A stretch of 64,000 nucleotides of DNA, from positions 3,782,001 through 3,846,000 of the forward strand of contig NZ_OY726395.1 in the NCBI RefSeq assembly GCF_963378085.1, in the 5' to 3' direction. Shown here piece after piece: positions 9,966-19,864 of this stretch. Each line of letters begins with the position of its first letter. The first letter of the stretch is position 1. This stretch comes from Mycolicibacterium sp. MU0050. Its GTDB lineage: Bacteria > Actinomycetota > Actinomycetes > Mycobacteriales > Mycobacteriaceae. A program made the translations under genes and the position numbers. The notes beneath the pieces are model-generated. The model worked only from the letters and a program-made list of their open reading frames with translations, ran no database searches and was not told the origin of the DNA.

Positions 9966-10679
9966 CTAGTTGCTTCCTTCACGCGCCGCTGCGGCAGCCA
10001 GCGCTTCGCTCTCCCGACGCGCGCGCAGCATGCCCGCCGGCGCGACGTCCTCGATCGGCAGACCGCGACGGGCCGCCACCTCTTCGGGACGCTGCAACAT
10101 CTTCAGCGCGGCAACGGTGGCATGCACCACGTTGATCGCGTTGTCGCTGCCCAGCGACTTGGCCAGGATGTCGTGCACGCCGGCGCATTCCAGCACGGCA
10201 CGCGCGGCACCACCGGCGATCACACCGGTACCGGCGCTGGCCGGACGCAGCATCACCACACCGGCAGCGGCCTCGCCCTGCACGGGATGGGTGATGGTGC
10301 CGCCGATCAGCGGCACGCGGAAGAAGTTCTTCCGCGCCTCCTCGACGCCCTTGGCGATGGCGGCCGGGACTTCCTTGGCCTTGCCGTAGCCGACGCCGAC
10401 CATGCCCTTGCCGTCACCGACGATGACCAGCGCGGTGAAGCTGAAGCGCCGACCGCCCTTGACCACCTTGGAGACGCGGTTGATCGTGACGACCCGCTCG
10501 AGGTAGTTGCTCTTGTCGGCGCTGTCGCGGCCGCCACGGCCACCGCGGTCGTCGCGGCGGCCACGGCCGCCGTCACGCCCGCCGCGTCCGCCACGCTCGG
10601 TGTCGGTCCGGGTACCGGCGGTCGGGGCGCCGGAGCTGGCGGCGCCCTGCGCCGCAGCACCCGTAGTCTGCTCCGCCAT
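9966..10679 (-). CDS. rpsE: 30S ribosomal protein S5 (uS5)
   Basis: Small-subunit protein involved in decoding fidelity, 237 aa. It has the long low-complexity Gly/Arg/Asp-rich N-terminal extension (about residues 15-50) seen in mycobacterial S5. The core begins at [20 protein letters not shown], with [10 protein letters not shown] and [19 protein letters not shown] C-terminal motifs. Two ATGs are adjacent (10682 and 10679). The second gives the mycobacterial MAEQ start and a better distance to GGAAGGA, so it was preferred. Confidence 0.97.
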   Translation of the reverse strand: MAEQTTGAAAQGAASSGAPTAGTRTDTERGGRGGRDGGRGRRDDRGGRGGRDSADKSNYLERVVTINRVSKVVKGGRRFSFTALVIVGDGKGMVGVGYGKAKEVPAAIAKGVEEARKNFFRVPLIGGTITHPVQGEAAAGVVMLRPASAGTGVIAGGAARAVLECAGVHDILAKSLGSDNAINVVHATVAALKMLQRPEEVAARRGLPIEDVAPAGMLRARRESEALAAAAAREGSN

Positions 10680-10704
10680 CATGCGGTCCTTCCGTTGTCA
10701 GTCA

Positions 10705-11109
10705 TCAGAACTTCAATCCGTTCTCGCGGGCGGCATCGGCCAGCGCCGCGATACGGCCGCCGTAGGTGTATCCGCCACGGTCGAACACCACGGCGTCGAT
10801 TCCAGCGGCCTTGGCGCGCTCGGCGATGAGCTGACCGACCCGGACGCTCTTGCCCTTCTTGTCGCCCTCGACCCCACGCACGTCAGCCTCGATGGACGAG
10901 GCCGCCGCCAGCGTGGTGCCGCTCAGGTCGTCGACCAGCTGCACGTGGATGTGCCGCGAGGAGCGGTTGACCACCAGGCGCGGACGCTCCGGGGTTCCCG
11001 ACACCTTCTTGCGCAACCGCGCGTGCCGACGCAACCGCGCCACCCGCCGGGTCGCGGAGATGCTCTGCCCGACCGGCTGATGCTTCTTCGGAGAGGTTGT
11101 TTCAGCCAT
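10705..11109 (-). CDS. rplR: 50S ribosomal protein L18 (uL18)
   Basis: 5S rRNA-binding protein, 134 aa. Motifs: [18 protein letters not shown], then [16 protein letters not shown] and the C-terminal [22 protein letters not shown]. It lies 2 nt after the rplF stop, in the standard spc order L6-L18-S5. Confidence 0.98.
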   Translation of the reverse strand: MAETTSPKKHQPVGQSISATRRVARLRRHARLRKKVSGTPERPRLVVNRSSRHIHVQLVDDLSGTTLAAASSIEADVRGVEGDKKGKSVRVGQLIAERAKAAGIDAVVFDRGGYTYGGRIAALADAARENGLKF

Positions 11110-11111
11110 GT

Positions 11112-11651
11112 CTACTTACCTGTCTTTCCGACCTTGCGGCGGATCTGCTCACCCTCGTAGCGGATGCCCTTGCCCTTGTAGGGGTCGCTCTTCCGCAGAC
11201 GACGGATGTTGGCCGCGATCTGGCCGACCTTCTGCTTGTCGATTCCGGAGATCGAGAACTTCGTCGGGCTCTCCACCGCGAAGGTGACGCCCTCGGGGGC
11301 GTTGATCACCACGGGGTGGCTGTAGCCGAGCGCGAACTCGAGGTTGCTGCCCTTGGCCACGACGCGGTAACCGACGCCGAAGATCTCCATCTTGGTGGTG
11401 TAGCCCTCGGTCACACCGGTCACCAGGTTGGCGATCAGCGTCCGCGACAGCCCGTGCAGGCTGCGGTTGTGCCGGTCGTCATCCGGGCGGGTGACCACGA
11501 TGGCGCCGTCGTCGTCCCGCGCCACCGCAATGGGCTCCGCGACATCCAACGCCAACGCGCCCTTGGGGCCCTTGACGGACACGTGCTGTCCGTCGATCGT
11601 CACGTCGACCCCGGCTGGCACCGGGACCGGCTGCTTTCCAATACGCGACAT
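11112..11651 (-). CDS. rplF: 50S ribosomal protein L6 (uL6)
   Basis: 179 aa. Starts [17 protein letters not shown] and has two internally similar alpha/beta domains. The C-terminal L6 signature is visible as [20 protein letters not shown]. It lies near the factor-binding region of the large subunit. 21 nt downstream of rpsH. Confidence 0.98.
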   Translation of the reverse strand: MSRIGKQPVPVPAGVDVTIDGQHVSVKGPKGALALDVAEPIAVARDDDGAIVVTRPDDDRHNRSLHGLSRTLIANLVTGVTEGYTTKMEIFGVGYRVVAKGSNLEFALGYSHPVVINAPEGVTFAVESPTKFSISGIDKQKVGQIAANIRRLRKSDPYKGKGIRYEGEQIRRKVGKTGK

Positions 11652-11672
11652 AGTCTCTTGGCTCCTATCCCG

Positions 11673-12071
11673 CTACCAGACGTACGCGAGGACTTCGCCG
11701 CCCACGCCCTGTCGTGCCGCCTGCCGGTCGGTGAGGAGACCCGAGGACGTGGAGATGATCGCCACGCCCAGGCCGCCGAGCACCCGAGGCAGATTGGTGG
11801 ATTTTGCGTACACCCGCAGACCGGGCTTGGACACGCGGCGCAGGCCGGCGATGCTTCGCTCGCGGCTCGGCCCGTACTTGAGCTGGACCACCAGCGACTT
11901 CCCGACCCGGGCATCCTCGGTGCGGTAATCGGTGATGTAGCCCTCGTTCTTGAGGATCTCGGCGATGTTCGCCTTGATCTTCGAGTGCGGGAGCACCACC
12001 TCGTCGTGGTACGCCCCGTTGGCGTTGCGCAGACGCGTCAAGAAGTCTGCGATCGGATCCGTCATGGTCAT
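11673..12071 (-). CDS. rpsH: 30S ribosomal protein S8 (uS8)
   Basis: Primary 16S rRNA-binding protein and, in E. coli, the spc-operon repressor. 132 aa; [17 protein letters not shown] at the start and [20 protein letters not shown] at the end match the family. The 85-nt gap to rpsN upstream is larger than its neighbours' spacings and shows no obvious hairpin. Confidence 0.98.
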   Translation of the reverse strand: MTMTDPIADFLTRLRNANGAYHDEVVLPHSKIKANIAEILKNEGYITDYRTEDARVGKSLVVQLKYGPSRERSIAGLRRVSKPGLRVYAKSTNLPRVLGGLGVAIISTSSGLLTDRQAARQGVGGEVLAYVW

Positions 12072-12156
12072 GACAGGTATGTCACCTTCCTCGCGGCGGT
12101 TCCCCGAAACTGGTCGGGGCCTGCCGCGCCCTTACTTGGTAGTTGTTGGTCTGTGG

Positions 12157-12342
12157 TTACCAGCTGGACTTCTGCACGCCGGGCAGTTCGCCCGCGTGCG
12201 CCATCTCGCGCAGGCAGATACGGCACAGCCCGAACTTGCGGTACACCGAGTGCGGCCGGCCGCACTTGTTGCAACGGGTGTAGCCACGCACCTTGAACTT
12301 GGGCTTCTTGTTGGCCTTGTTGATCAGAGCTTTCTTTGCCAT
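12157..12342 (-). CDS. rpsN: 30S ribosomal protein S14, zinc-binding type Z (uS14)
   Basis: 61 aa, the short zinc-binding (C+) S14. The ligand pattern C-x2-C-x12-C-x2-C is intact (CNKC ... CRIC). ATG at 12342; the frame is open 21 codons further upstream, but those overlap rplE and are not used. Actinobacteria often carry a second, zinc-free S14 elsewhere that is induced in zinc starvation; this copy is the constitutive spc one. It sits 4 nt from rplE. Confidence 0.97.
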   Translation of the reverse strand: MAKKALINKANKKPKFKVRGYTRCNKCGRPHSVYRKFGLCRICLREMAHAGELPGVQKSSW

Positions 12343-12346
12343 CTGC

Positions 12347-12919
12347 TCAGTTCTCCTTGAACGGGAAGCCGAGAGCCCGCAGCAGCGCTCGTCCTTCGTC
12401 GTCATTCGTCGCCGAGGTGACGACGGTGATGTCCATGCCGCGGGGGCGGTCGATCGAGTCCACGTCGATTTCGTGGAACACCGATTGCTCGGTCAGACCG
12501 AAGGTGTAGTTGCCGGTCCCGTCGAACTGCTTCGGGCTCAGGCCGCGGAAGTCGCGGATACGGGGCAGCGAGATCGAGATCAGGCGATCCAGGAACTCCC
12601 ACATCCGGTCGCCGCGCAGGGTCACCCGCGCGCCGATCGGCATGCCCTCACGCAGCTTGAACTGCGCGATGGACTTGCGAGCCTTGCGGATCTCCGGCTT
12701 CTGGCCGGTGATCAAGGCGAGGTCGTTGACCGCGCCGTTGATCAGCTTCGCGTCGCGGGCGGCGTCGCCGACGCCCATGTTCACCACGACCTTGACGACG
12801 CCCGGGATCTGCATCACGTTGGCGTACTCGAATTCCTTGAGCAGCGCGTCCTTGATCTCCTCGCGGTAGCGCTGCTTCAGCCGGGGCTGAACCTTCTCGG
12901 TGGTTTCCACAGTGGTCAT
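12347..12919 (-). CDS. rplE: 50S ribosomal protein L5 (uL5)
   Basis: 5S rRNA-binding protein, 190 aa. Family marks: [26 protein letters not shown] near residue 27, [17 protein letters not shown] near the centre, and [15 protein letters not shown] close to the C-terminus. Located 5 nt downstream of rplX. Confidence 0.98.
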   Translation of the reverse strand: MTTVETTEKVQPRLKQRYREEIKDALLKEFEYANVMQIPGVVKVVVNMGVGDAARDAKLINGAVNDLALITGQKPEIRKARKSIAQFKLREGMPIGARVTLRGDRMWEFLDRLISISLPRIRDFRGLSPKQFDGTGNYTFGLTEQSVFHEIDVDSIDRPRGMDITVVTSATNDDEGRALLRALGFPFKEN

Positions 12920-12924
12920 GCTTC

Positions 12925-13242
12925 TCAGATGTCCTTGCCGTTGGTCTTGGCGATGCGGACGCGCTTGCCGCTCTCTTCGTCGGTGCGGTAGCCCACGCGG
13001 GTGGGCTTGCCGTCGGAGTCGACGACCATCACGTTGGAGACGTGGATCGGCGCCTCCTGGGTGACGATGCCGCCGGAGGAGGCGCCGCGCTCGTTCGCCG
13101 AGACGGCGGTGTGCTTCTTGATGCGGTTGACGCCCTCGACCAGAACCCGGTTCCGCGACGGGTAGGCAACCAGGACCTTGCCCTTGGCGCCCTTGTCCTT
13201 ACCGGAGATGACGAGGACGGTGTCGCCCTTGTGGACCTTCAT
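12925..13242 (-). CDS. rplX: 50S ribosomal protein L24 (uL24)
   Basis: Assembly-initiator protein, 105 aa. [19 protein letters not shown] is the KOW motif, followed by [15 protein letters not shown]. Its start abuts the rplN stop directly (0 nt), so translation is likely coupled. Confidence 0.98.
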   Translation of the reverse strand: MKVHKGDTVLVISGKDKGAKGKVLVAYPSRNRVLVEGVNRIKKHTAVSANERGASSGGIVTQEAPIHVSNVMVVDSDGKPTRVGYRTDEESGKRVRIAKTNGKDI

Positions 13243-13611
<369 letters not shown>

Positions 13612-13817
13612 TAGATCTCCCTATATTTCCCAGCCCGTATCGTTCGGTCCCGGCCGAAACGCGCTGGTCTCCTCGTTGCGCACGCCAAAATCTCCCCGAC
13701 ATCCCCTCCCGCACTGGGCAGGGCATGCCAAACAAACCTTGACGAGCTCGGTCTTCGTCACCGATGGGCACGCGGGGCCGATGAAACGCTCATCGGCCGA
13801 GGTCTGCCCACGGCAAC
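13612..13817 (-). promoter_or_regulatory. Structured 5' leader of the rplN operon
   Basis: About 206 nt of untranslated leader between the inferred transcription start and rplN. It contains a perfect 9-bp hairpin (GGCCGATGA / TCATCGGCC, plus 13776-13798, 5-nt loop). Such leaders on ribosomal operons often carry autoregulatory protein-binding sites. No Rho-independent attenuator with a U-run was seen. Confidence 0.45.
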
Positions 13818-13823
13818 CCCTAG

Positions 13824-13852
13824 AGTCTAGGTGACGGGCGGCAATGCACCAA
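13824..13852 (-). promoter_or_regulatory. Sigma-A-type promoter for rplN operon
   Basis: On the minus strand TTGGTG (plus 13847-13852) is followed after exactly 17 nt by TAGACT (plus 13824-13829), matching -35 TTGNNN and mycobacterial -10 TANNNT. The -10 lies within a 13-bp palindrome CCTAGAGTCTAGG (13819-13831). The inferred transcription start is near 13817. Confidence 0.65.
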
Positions 13853-13877
13853 ATTCGTCCGACCGGCCCGGTTGGCC

Positions 13878-14576
13878 TCAATCGGGCATCTGCACGCCGA
13901 AGTCGCCCAGCATCGCGGCGCTGGCGGCGTCGAACCCGGGGGTGCCACTCGGGGCTTGCACCGCCACCGCGATCAGAAAGGTGCCCGATCCGGTCCATAC
14001 GTGCACGATGCGGTCGGCGTAGTCGATGCCGCTCCCCGGTTCGTCGGTCAGCACGCCCATCAGCTTCTGACCACTGTAGTCGCAGAGTTCGGCGGGCAAG
14101 ATGTTGACGGTGTTGAGCGCGGCGGGGCCGGTGCGCTGGTCGGTGTACCGCCTGAATGCGGCCGCGGGGTCCGGGTCGGCGGCGGTGATGGTGACGACGG
14201 CGGTGACGCCGTCGGGTCCCGCGAGGCGAACCTCGGGTCCGGTCGGGGCCACCGCGCCGAAGCCGTCGGGCACCCCGACGATCACGGTCGGCGAACCCGG
14301 CAGCGAGGACGACACCCGCACGGTCGACCCGGCCGGCGACGGGCAGGTCTGTTCGGCCGGGGCCAGCGCGCGCGTGGTGGTGGGGACCACGCCGTAGTCC
14401 GGGAGCCCGTCGTCCGGTGGCGCGGGGTCGTCCCGGGTCGGCGCGGGCGCCGCCGGTGCCGCCGAACCGGCCGCGGTCACCGCCGGCCGGTCCTCGGTGA
14501 CGTCGGCCGCGCACCCGGCGAGCAGCAGCGTCGAGACGGTCAGTGCCAGGCCCGTCCGGGCGGCGATCCACGGCAT
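13878..14576 (-). CDS. Putative lipoprotein downstream of atsA
   Basis: 232-aa exported protein with a lipoprotein signal: MPWIAARTGLALTV, then the lipobox LLAGC with the lipidated Cys near residue 22. A Pro/Ala-rich linker follows (residues 30-65), then a folded domain with two cysteines (QTCPSP and ELCDYSG). The ATG at 14576 lies 5 nt after the atsA stop with GAGGA before it, so it is probably cotranscribed with atsA. M. tuberculosis Rv0713 occupies the same position next to rplN; whether they are orthologues cannot be judged by eye. Function unknown. Confidence 0.75.
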   Translation of the reverse strand: MPWIAARTGLALTVSTLLLAGCAADVTEDRPAVTAAGSAAPAAPAPTRDDPAPPDDGLPDYGVVPTTTRALAPAEQTCPSPAGSTVRVSSSLPGSPTVIVGVPDGFGAVAPTGPEVRLAGPDGVTAVVTITAADPDPAAAFRRYTDQRTGPAALNTVNILPAELCDYSGQKLMGVLTDEPGSGIDYADRIVHVWTGSGTFLIAVAVQAPSGTPGFDAASAAMLGDFGVQMPD

Positions 14577-14581
14577 GGTCC

Positions 14582-16933
14582 TCAGTCCTTTGCGAACGCG
14601 GTGGCGATTTCGGTCTCGATGCCGACGTACGGCGCACCGGAGACGTCGACGACGGCCTTGGCGATGGTGCCGCCGGTGAACGGGAACGGCGCCACGTAGG
14701 CCGCCGACACGGCGTGCCCGGCGTTGCGACCGACCGCCACGCCGCCGCCGGCCAGGCCGAAGGTGCCGGGGTGGGCCCGCACGTCGGCGCGGGTGGCGAC
14801 GACGGCGTCGTCGACGTACAGCGAGACCGTCCCCAGCGGGGTGTGGCTGCCCTCGACCGTGCCGGTCCGTTCGTAACGCACCCCGAACACATGGTCGCCG
14901 ACCGTGACCACGCCGGGCGCGACGACGCTCTGCTCGTCCTCGCCCATGAAGTTGTAGACGTAGCGCAACTCCCCGCCGGTCAGGTAGAGCACGTGGCCGC
15001 CGTGGCCGGCGCCCTGCTTGAACAGCACGCCCTCGGCCCCGGCGTCGGCGACCGACACCTCGACCAACACGGAGAACGTCTGCCCCCGGAGCTCGACGCC
15101 CGCCCCGGGCCCGACCTCGGCGGTGCCCGGGTAGTACGTGAAGCGCTGCCGCTCCCCGACCAGATACGGCCGGGTGCGCGCCAAGGTGTCGAAGATGTTC
15201 AGGTCGCCCAACGGCAACCCGTTGTACTTGGCCGCCTCGCTGAACCACAGCTGCTTGAGTTGCTCCAGGCGCTCAGGGTGTTCACCGGCGAGGTCGCGGC
15301 TCTGGCTGCGGTCCGATTCGATGTGGTACAGCTCCCAGCGGTCGGCGTCGAAGTGTCCCCAGCCGGCCGGGGCGGCGGCGTGCACCGTGTTGGCGAACCA
15401 CCCCTTGTGCCAGATGCCGCGGGTGCCCAGCATCGTGTAGAACTGCGTGTCCTTGCCGGTCGGAAACTCGGGATCCTTCAACATCGCCGCGAAACTCACC
15501 CCGTCCAGCGGCTTTTGCGGAATGCCCCGCACCGTTGCGGGCGGGGTGATGTCCAGCAGCTCGAACACCGTCGGGGTGACGTCGCAGACGTTCACGTAGA
15601 CGTCGCGGATCTCCCCTTGCGCGGCAATCCCTTTCGGCCACGAGATGATGGCCGGGTCGGCGATGCCACCCTCATGGGAGGCGTAGCGTTTGTAGAGTTT
15701 GTAGGGCGTGTTGAACGCCATCGCCCAGCCGATCGGATAGTGGCCGTAGGTGGTCGGCGAACCGAGTTCGTCGTAGTAGCGCAGACTTTCCTCGACGGTG
15801 TCGATGTAGCCGTTGAAGAACTTGACCTCGTTGACCGAACCGTCCGGGCCACCCTCGCCGGAGGCGCCGTTGTCGGAGATCACCACGATCAGCGTGTTGT
15901 CCAGCTGCCCCGAGTCCTCCAGGTAGTCCAGCAGGCGACCGACCTGATGGTCGGTGTAGCTCAGGAATCCGGCGAAAACCTCGGCCATCCGGCAGAACAA
16001 CCGTTTCTCGTCGTCGTCCAACGAGTCCCACGGCCGGACGGTGTCCTGTTGCGGCCAGGGCTCGCCCCCGGGCCCGGTGACATCCGCGTACGGGTTCAGG
16101 GGTGAGAGCTCGGTGCCGGGCGGCACCAGGCCCATGCGCTGCTGGTTCTCCAGCACGATCTCGCGATAGCGCTCGTAGCCCATGTCGAAACGACCCCGAT
16201 AGTGGTCGGCCCACTCGGCGAACACGTGGTGGGGGGCGTGGCCCGCACCCGGACACAGGTAGGAGAACCACGGTTTGTCGGGGGCGACCACCTTGGCGTC
16301 GCGGATGAACTCGATGGCCTTGTCGGCGAGGTCCTTCGACAGGTGGTAACCGTCCTCCGGGCGCGCCGGCGGGGCCACCGGATGGTTGTCGTAAACCAGA
16401 TCCGGGTACCACTGATCGGTCTCCCCGCCCAGGAAGCCGTAGAAGCGCTCGAAGCCCCGGCCCAACGGCCAATGCCGCTTGCTGGCCGCAAGATTGGACT
16501 CCTCCAGCGGAGTCAGGTGCCACTTTCCGACGCAGTAGGTGTTCCAGCCGCGCTCGGCGAGCACCTCGGACAGCAGCGCGGTCTCGGCGGGAATCCGTCC
16601 GCTGCAATTGGGGAACCCGTCGGTGAACTCCGCGACGGTCGCCATCCCCACCGTGGTGGGATTGCGTCCGGTGAGCAGGGCCGCCCGCGTCGGCGAGCAC
16701 AGCGCCGTGGTGTGGAACTGCGAAAGCCGCACGCCCCGTTCGGCGATGCGAGCCATGTTCGGCATCTCGACGAGCCCACCGAAGCAATCCCACGTCGCGA
16801 TGCCGACGTCGTCCCACACCAGGTAGAGCACATTGGGCGCACCCTCGGGCGCCGTCGGCGCCGCGAACGGAGTCCAGTCGGGCTCGGAGTCGCGGATGTC
16901 CAGTTCGATCCTGCCGTTGAATTCAGCGACCAT
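14582..16933 (-). CDS. atsA: Arylsulfatase AtsA, type I formylglycine sulfatase
   Basis: Hydrolyses sulfate esters; cytosolic, since no signal peptide is visible. 783 aa, matching the long mycobacterial AtsA (Rv0711, about 787 aa). VLYLVWDDVG gives the metal-binding Asp pair. Cys79 in ALCSPTRAALLTGRN is the CxPxR residue that must be oxidised to formylglycine. HLTPLEES, VVISDNGASGEGG and GWFANT are further family stretches, and the C-terminal 180 aa form the extra beta-rich domain of this subgroup. The ATG at 16933 (VAEFNGRIELDIRDSEPDW) was preferred over the more upstream GTG because it matches the AtsA N-terminus and has GGGGGA upstream. No formylglycine-generating enzyme gene is adjacent. 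Confidence 0.95.
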   Translation of the reverse strand: MVAEFNGRIELDIRDSEPDWTPFAAPTAPEGAPNVLYLVWDDVGIATWDCFGGLVEMPNMARIAERGVRLSQFHTTALCSPTRAALLTGRNPTTVGMATVAEFTDGFPNCSGRIPAETALLSEVLAERGWNTYCVGKWHLTPLEESNLAASKRHWPLGRGFERFYGFLGGETDQWYPDLVYDNHPVAPPARPEDGYHLSKDLADKAIEFIRDAKVVAPDKPWFSYLCPGAGHAPHHVFAEWADHYRGRFDMGYERYREIVLENQQRMGLVPPGTELSPLNPYADVTGPGGEPWPQQDTVRPWDSLDDDEKRLFCRMAEVFAGFLSYTDHQVGRLLDYLEDSGQLDNTLIVVISDNGASGEGGPDGSVNEVKFFNGYIDTVEESLRYYDELGSPTTYGHYPIGWAMAFNTPYKLYKRYASHEGGIADPAIISWPKGIAAQGEIRDVYVNVCDVTPTVFELLDITPPATVRGIPQKPLDGVSFAAMLKDPEFPTGKDTQFYTMLGTRGIWHKGWFANTVHAAAPAGWGHFDADRWELYHIESDRSQSRDLAGEHPERLEQLKQLWFSEAAKYNGLPLGDLNIFDTLARTRPYLVGERQRFTYYPGTAEVGPGAGVELRGQTFSVLVEVSVADAGAEGVLFKQGAGHGGHVLYLTGGELRYVYNFMGEDEQSVVAPGVVTVGDHVFGVRYERTGTVEGSHTPLGTVSLYVDDAVVATRADVRAHPGTFGLAGGGVAVGRNAGHAVSAAYVAPFPFTGGTIAKAVVDVSGAPYVGIETEIATAFAKD

Positions 16934-17129
16934 TGGCGTCCCCCAACCCTCGATGACCACCCGAACCTGTTGCGGACATTACTCGGTGGCGGCCGGGATC
17001 TGAGCCGAATCCCACGCACGGGAGCGATCTGCCCGGAGGCGGGTGCGGAGTTGTTGACTCCGGTCAGTGTTGCCGCTAGAAACGTCACCATCGGGTGCGC
17101 TGGGCGCCGGAGGGATTCAGGGGTGGTCG

Positions 17130-18191
17130 ATGCCGCAACAGCGTTACCGCGTGATCCAGTGGATGACAGGCGATGTCGGTCAGGTCGGCCTGCGACACTT
17201 TGCCGACAATCCGGTCTTCGATCTGGTCGGCGTGCTGGTCCACGACCCGGAAAAGGTCGGCAAGGACGCCGGCGACATCGTCGGGATCGAACCGACCGGC
17301 GTCGTCACCACCGATGACGTCGAGGCCATGATCGCCCTCGACGCCGACTGTGTGTTCTACACCCCGGTGATCATGGACGTCGACACCGTCTGTCGGTTGC
17401 TGCGCTCGGGCAAGAACGTCGTCACCACGAGCGGATTCTTCCATCCCGCACCGGATTTTCGCGCCGACGGCGACCGGATCCGCGCGGCCTGCCGGGACGG
17501 ACAGAGTTCGTTTCACGCCGGCGGAATCCACCCGGGCTATGCCGGGGACATCCTGCCGCTGACCCTGGCCCGGCTGGCGAACCGGATCGACCGGGTCGTC
17601 GTGTACGAAGTGGTCAATGTGCTGTCCGATGCGCCGTTGGACCACATCGACTGGATGGGCTTCGGCAAGGAAAAGGACGCGTTCCTCGGTGCACCAACGC
17701 TTTTGGGTCTCGGCGTGCCGTTCTTCGCCCAGTCGATGCACATGGTCGCCGAGGGTCTCGGCCACACCATCGACGAGGTGACCGCGGAACTCGAGGTCGC
17801 GACCGCGGCCGCCGAGATCCCACATCAGCTGGGCAGCATCGCCCCCGGCACCGTCGCCGCGCAGCACCACGTCTGGACCGGCTGGTCTCAGGGCCGCCCC
17901 CTGGTGGTGTTCCACGCGATCTACACCACCGGCGGGCCCGAGAACCTCGACCCGCCGTGGGACTGGGGTAAGACCCGCTACCGGATAGTGATCGAGGGTG
18001 TTCCCGCCACCGAACTCACGCTCGCCGGCGTCGACGGGCCGGACGGCACCCTGAACCATCCGGGTTACACCTGGACCGCGATGTCCGTCGTCAACGCCAT
18101 CCCGCAGGTGTGCGACGCCTCGCCGGGCTGGCTGACCCACTTCGACCTCGGTCTGCTGTCCCCGCGCGGACTGGTTCGACAGCGCCCCTAG
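17130..18191 (+). CDS. Dihydrodipicolinate-reductase-like NAD(P)-binding protein
   Basis: 353 aa with an N-terminal Rossmann fold: VIQWMTGDVGQVGLRHF near residue 8, ADCVFYTPV near 75 and SGKNVVTTSGFFHP near 95. This is the architecture of mycobacterial proteins annotated as dihydrodipicolinate reductase or 2,4-diaminopentanoate dehydrogenase-like. True DapB is shorter (about 245 aa), so a role in lysine synthesis is unlikely; the substrate is unknown. ATG at 17130. It diverges from atsA, and its stop shares a CTAG with the convergent gene at 18188. Confidence 0.75.
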   Translation: MPQQRYRVIQWMTGDVGQVGLRHFADNPVFDLVGVLVHDPEKVGKDAGDIVGIEPTGVVTTDDVEAMIALDADCVFYTPVIMDVDTVCRLLRSGKNVVTTSGFFHPAPDFRADGDRIRAACRDGQSSFHAGGIHPGYAGDILPLTLARLANRIDRVVVYEVVNVLSDAPLDHIDWMGFGKEKDAFLGAPTLLGLGVPFFAQSMHMVAEGLGHTIDEVTAELEVATAAAEIPHQLGSIAPGTVAAQHHVWTGWSQGRPLVVFHAIYTTGGPENLDPPWDWGKTRYRIVIEGVPATELTLAGVDGPDGTLNHPGYTWTAMSVVNAIPQVCDASPGWLTHFDLGLLSPRGLVRQRP

Positions 18192-19864
18192 CTCGGCGGC
18201 GGTTCGAGGACCCGGTACAGCCGCCAATCCGGCAGGCTGTCACCGTCGTTGGGGATCTCGAGTTCCAGGGTGGCGATCTCGGCGCCGGTCTCATACAGCG
18301 TCGGGTAACGCAGGTTCAGGGCGTCCGAGACGCCGCGTCCCTCGGGCGGCACCGCCAGGAGGTACTTGATGCCACCGAGCGAGGGATCGTTGAGCAGCGC
18401 GGTGAAGTCCGGATCCGACGGGATGACGAACATCTTCGGTTTCTTCGAGGCGGCCAGCACCGCGAAACCGAACACGGTGTCGGTGATCACCGAGCTGTCC
18501 GGAAGGTCCAGTCGCTCCAGGTGTTCGGCGATCCTGCGCTCGGTCGAGAAACTCGCCGCGATGCGCCGCTCGATCGCCCCGCGCGGCGTGACATCGGTGG
18601 CGTCGCGCGCCACCACCGCCGCCAGGCCGTACTCCTGCGGGGCGTAGTCGGGCAGCGTCATCCCCCAGGCGGTGGTCGGCACGCCGATCGCCAACAACAG
18701 CGCCACACCCACGTAGGGCGCACGGGTTCGCGGGACCGGCTCGACGGGTGCCGGCGGCGGCGCGTGCCGCCCGGGCCGCTTGGCCGCCACCAAGACGCCG
18801 TCGGGCACCGCCAACATCGCCAGGCACGCGGCCAACGGCACCGCGATGACGTAGAACCGCAGAAACGGGAACGTCGAGCCGGCGGCGTAGCTCAGCGTCT
18901 GAAAAGCCAGGGCCGCACCGTATATGGCCAACGGCACCAGCAGCACCTGCCAGTTGGGCCGGCCCCATCGGCGCACCACGGCCCACCCCGCGATCGGCAC
19001 CAGCGTGGGCGCCAGGAGCGAGATGCAGACGACCGCGAACGCCAACCCCGCGCCGAACGTCGTCGACTCCTGACCCGACTGCGCCAGGATCGCGGTGTTG
19101 CCGTACTGCGAGGTGAACTGCGCGAAGCCCTCGCCGGTGATGAGCCAACTGACACCCACCCAGCCGACGAACGCCACGGTGCCGGGCCCGCTGGCCATCA
19201 CGACATCGAGCAGCGCGCGCCGCAACCGCGGCGGGGTCCGCGCCCGTCGATACGTGGCGACGCCCACCAGCAGACCCGCCGCGGCGATGCACGCCACCGC
19301 GTCATAGCGGGTCAGGTAGGCCAGTCCCATCGCGATACCGCCGGCGACGATCAGGTGGTGCACATCGTCGTCGACCATCCACCGGATCAACCGTCGCACC
19401 GCCCACGTCATGAAGAAGATGAACGGCGCTTCGCTCATCCCGTTCGCGCCGTAGAGCACGATCATCGGGTTGAGCGCAAAGATCGCGGTGATCGCCAGCG
19501 CGTAGCCGCGCGGCAACCCCCGGTCCAGGCCGATCCCGAGGATCTGGACGACCGCCCCGGCCATGAACACCGACGACATCAGGGTGCCCGAGAACGCCCG
19601 TTCACCGATCACCGGCCACAGCGGGCTCAGCGCCTGCATCGGCAACTGCGCCAGCGCGGTCAAGGGCGTGAAGATGAAGCCGATGGCCGCCAGATGCGGA
19701 TCCCGGCTGAACAGCACCGATTGCGCGGCGGTGACCCGCGCCAGCGTGTCGCCGTAGATGAAGCCGTGCCGCACCTGCAGCCAGTAGCCGACCGCGACGT
19801 AGCCGGCGGCGGAGAAGAGGAACACCAGGAGCAGCAACCGCCGCCGGGACAGTCCGCGCAGCAC
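18188..19864 (-). CDS. Polytopic GT-C-like membrane glycosyltransferase
   Basis: 558 aa, about ten hydrophobic segments from residue 10 to 370, then a roughly 150-aa extracytoplasmic tail. An acidic residue in the first external loop (GFIYGDTLARV) and the overall plan resemble GT-C (PMT/ArnT/GT39-like) enzymes that use polyprenyl-phosphate sugars. The GTG start abuts the stop of the upstream GT2 gene (TAG-GTG), so it is the last gene of the four-gene polysaccharide operon. Sequence similarity to a named family is not obvious by eye; function inferred from topology and neighbours. Confidence 0.65.
   Translation of the reverse strand: MLRGLSRRRLLLLVFLFSAAGYVAVGYWLQVRHGFIYGDTLARVTAAQSVLFSRDPHLAAIGFIFTPLTALAQLPMQALSPLWPVIGERAFSGTLMSSVFMAGAVVQILGIGLDRGLPRGYALAITAIFALNPMIVLYGANGMSEAPFIFFMTWAVRRLIRWMVDDDVHHLIVAGGIAMGLAYLTRYDAVACIAAAGLLVGVATYRRARTPPRLRRALLDVVMASGPGTVAFVGWVGVSWLITGEGFAQFTSQYGNTAILAQSGQESTTFGAGLAFAVVCISLLAPTLVPIAGWAVVRRWGRPNWQVLLVPLAIYGAALAFQTLSYAAGSTFPFLRFYVIAVPLAACLAMLAVPDGVLVAAKRPGRHAPPPAPVEPVPRTRAPYVGVALLLAIGVPTTAWGMTLPDYAPQEYGLAAVVARDATDVTPRGAIERRIAASFSTERRIAEHLERLDLPDSSVITDTVFGFAVLAASKKPKMFVIPSDPDFTALLNDPSLGGIKYLLAVPPEGRGVSDALNLRYPTLYETGAEIATLELEIPNDGDSLPDWRLYRVLEPPPS

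Noticed and set aside
9966..10682. rpsE start at the first of two adjacent ATGs
   Set aside because: The second ATG matches the mycobacterial S5 N-terminus and has better spacing to the ribosome binding site.
17130..18191. True DapB (lysine biosynthesis)
   Set aside because: About 110 residues too long and lacking recognisable DapB signature stretches; only the Rossmann part agrees.
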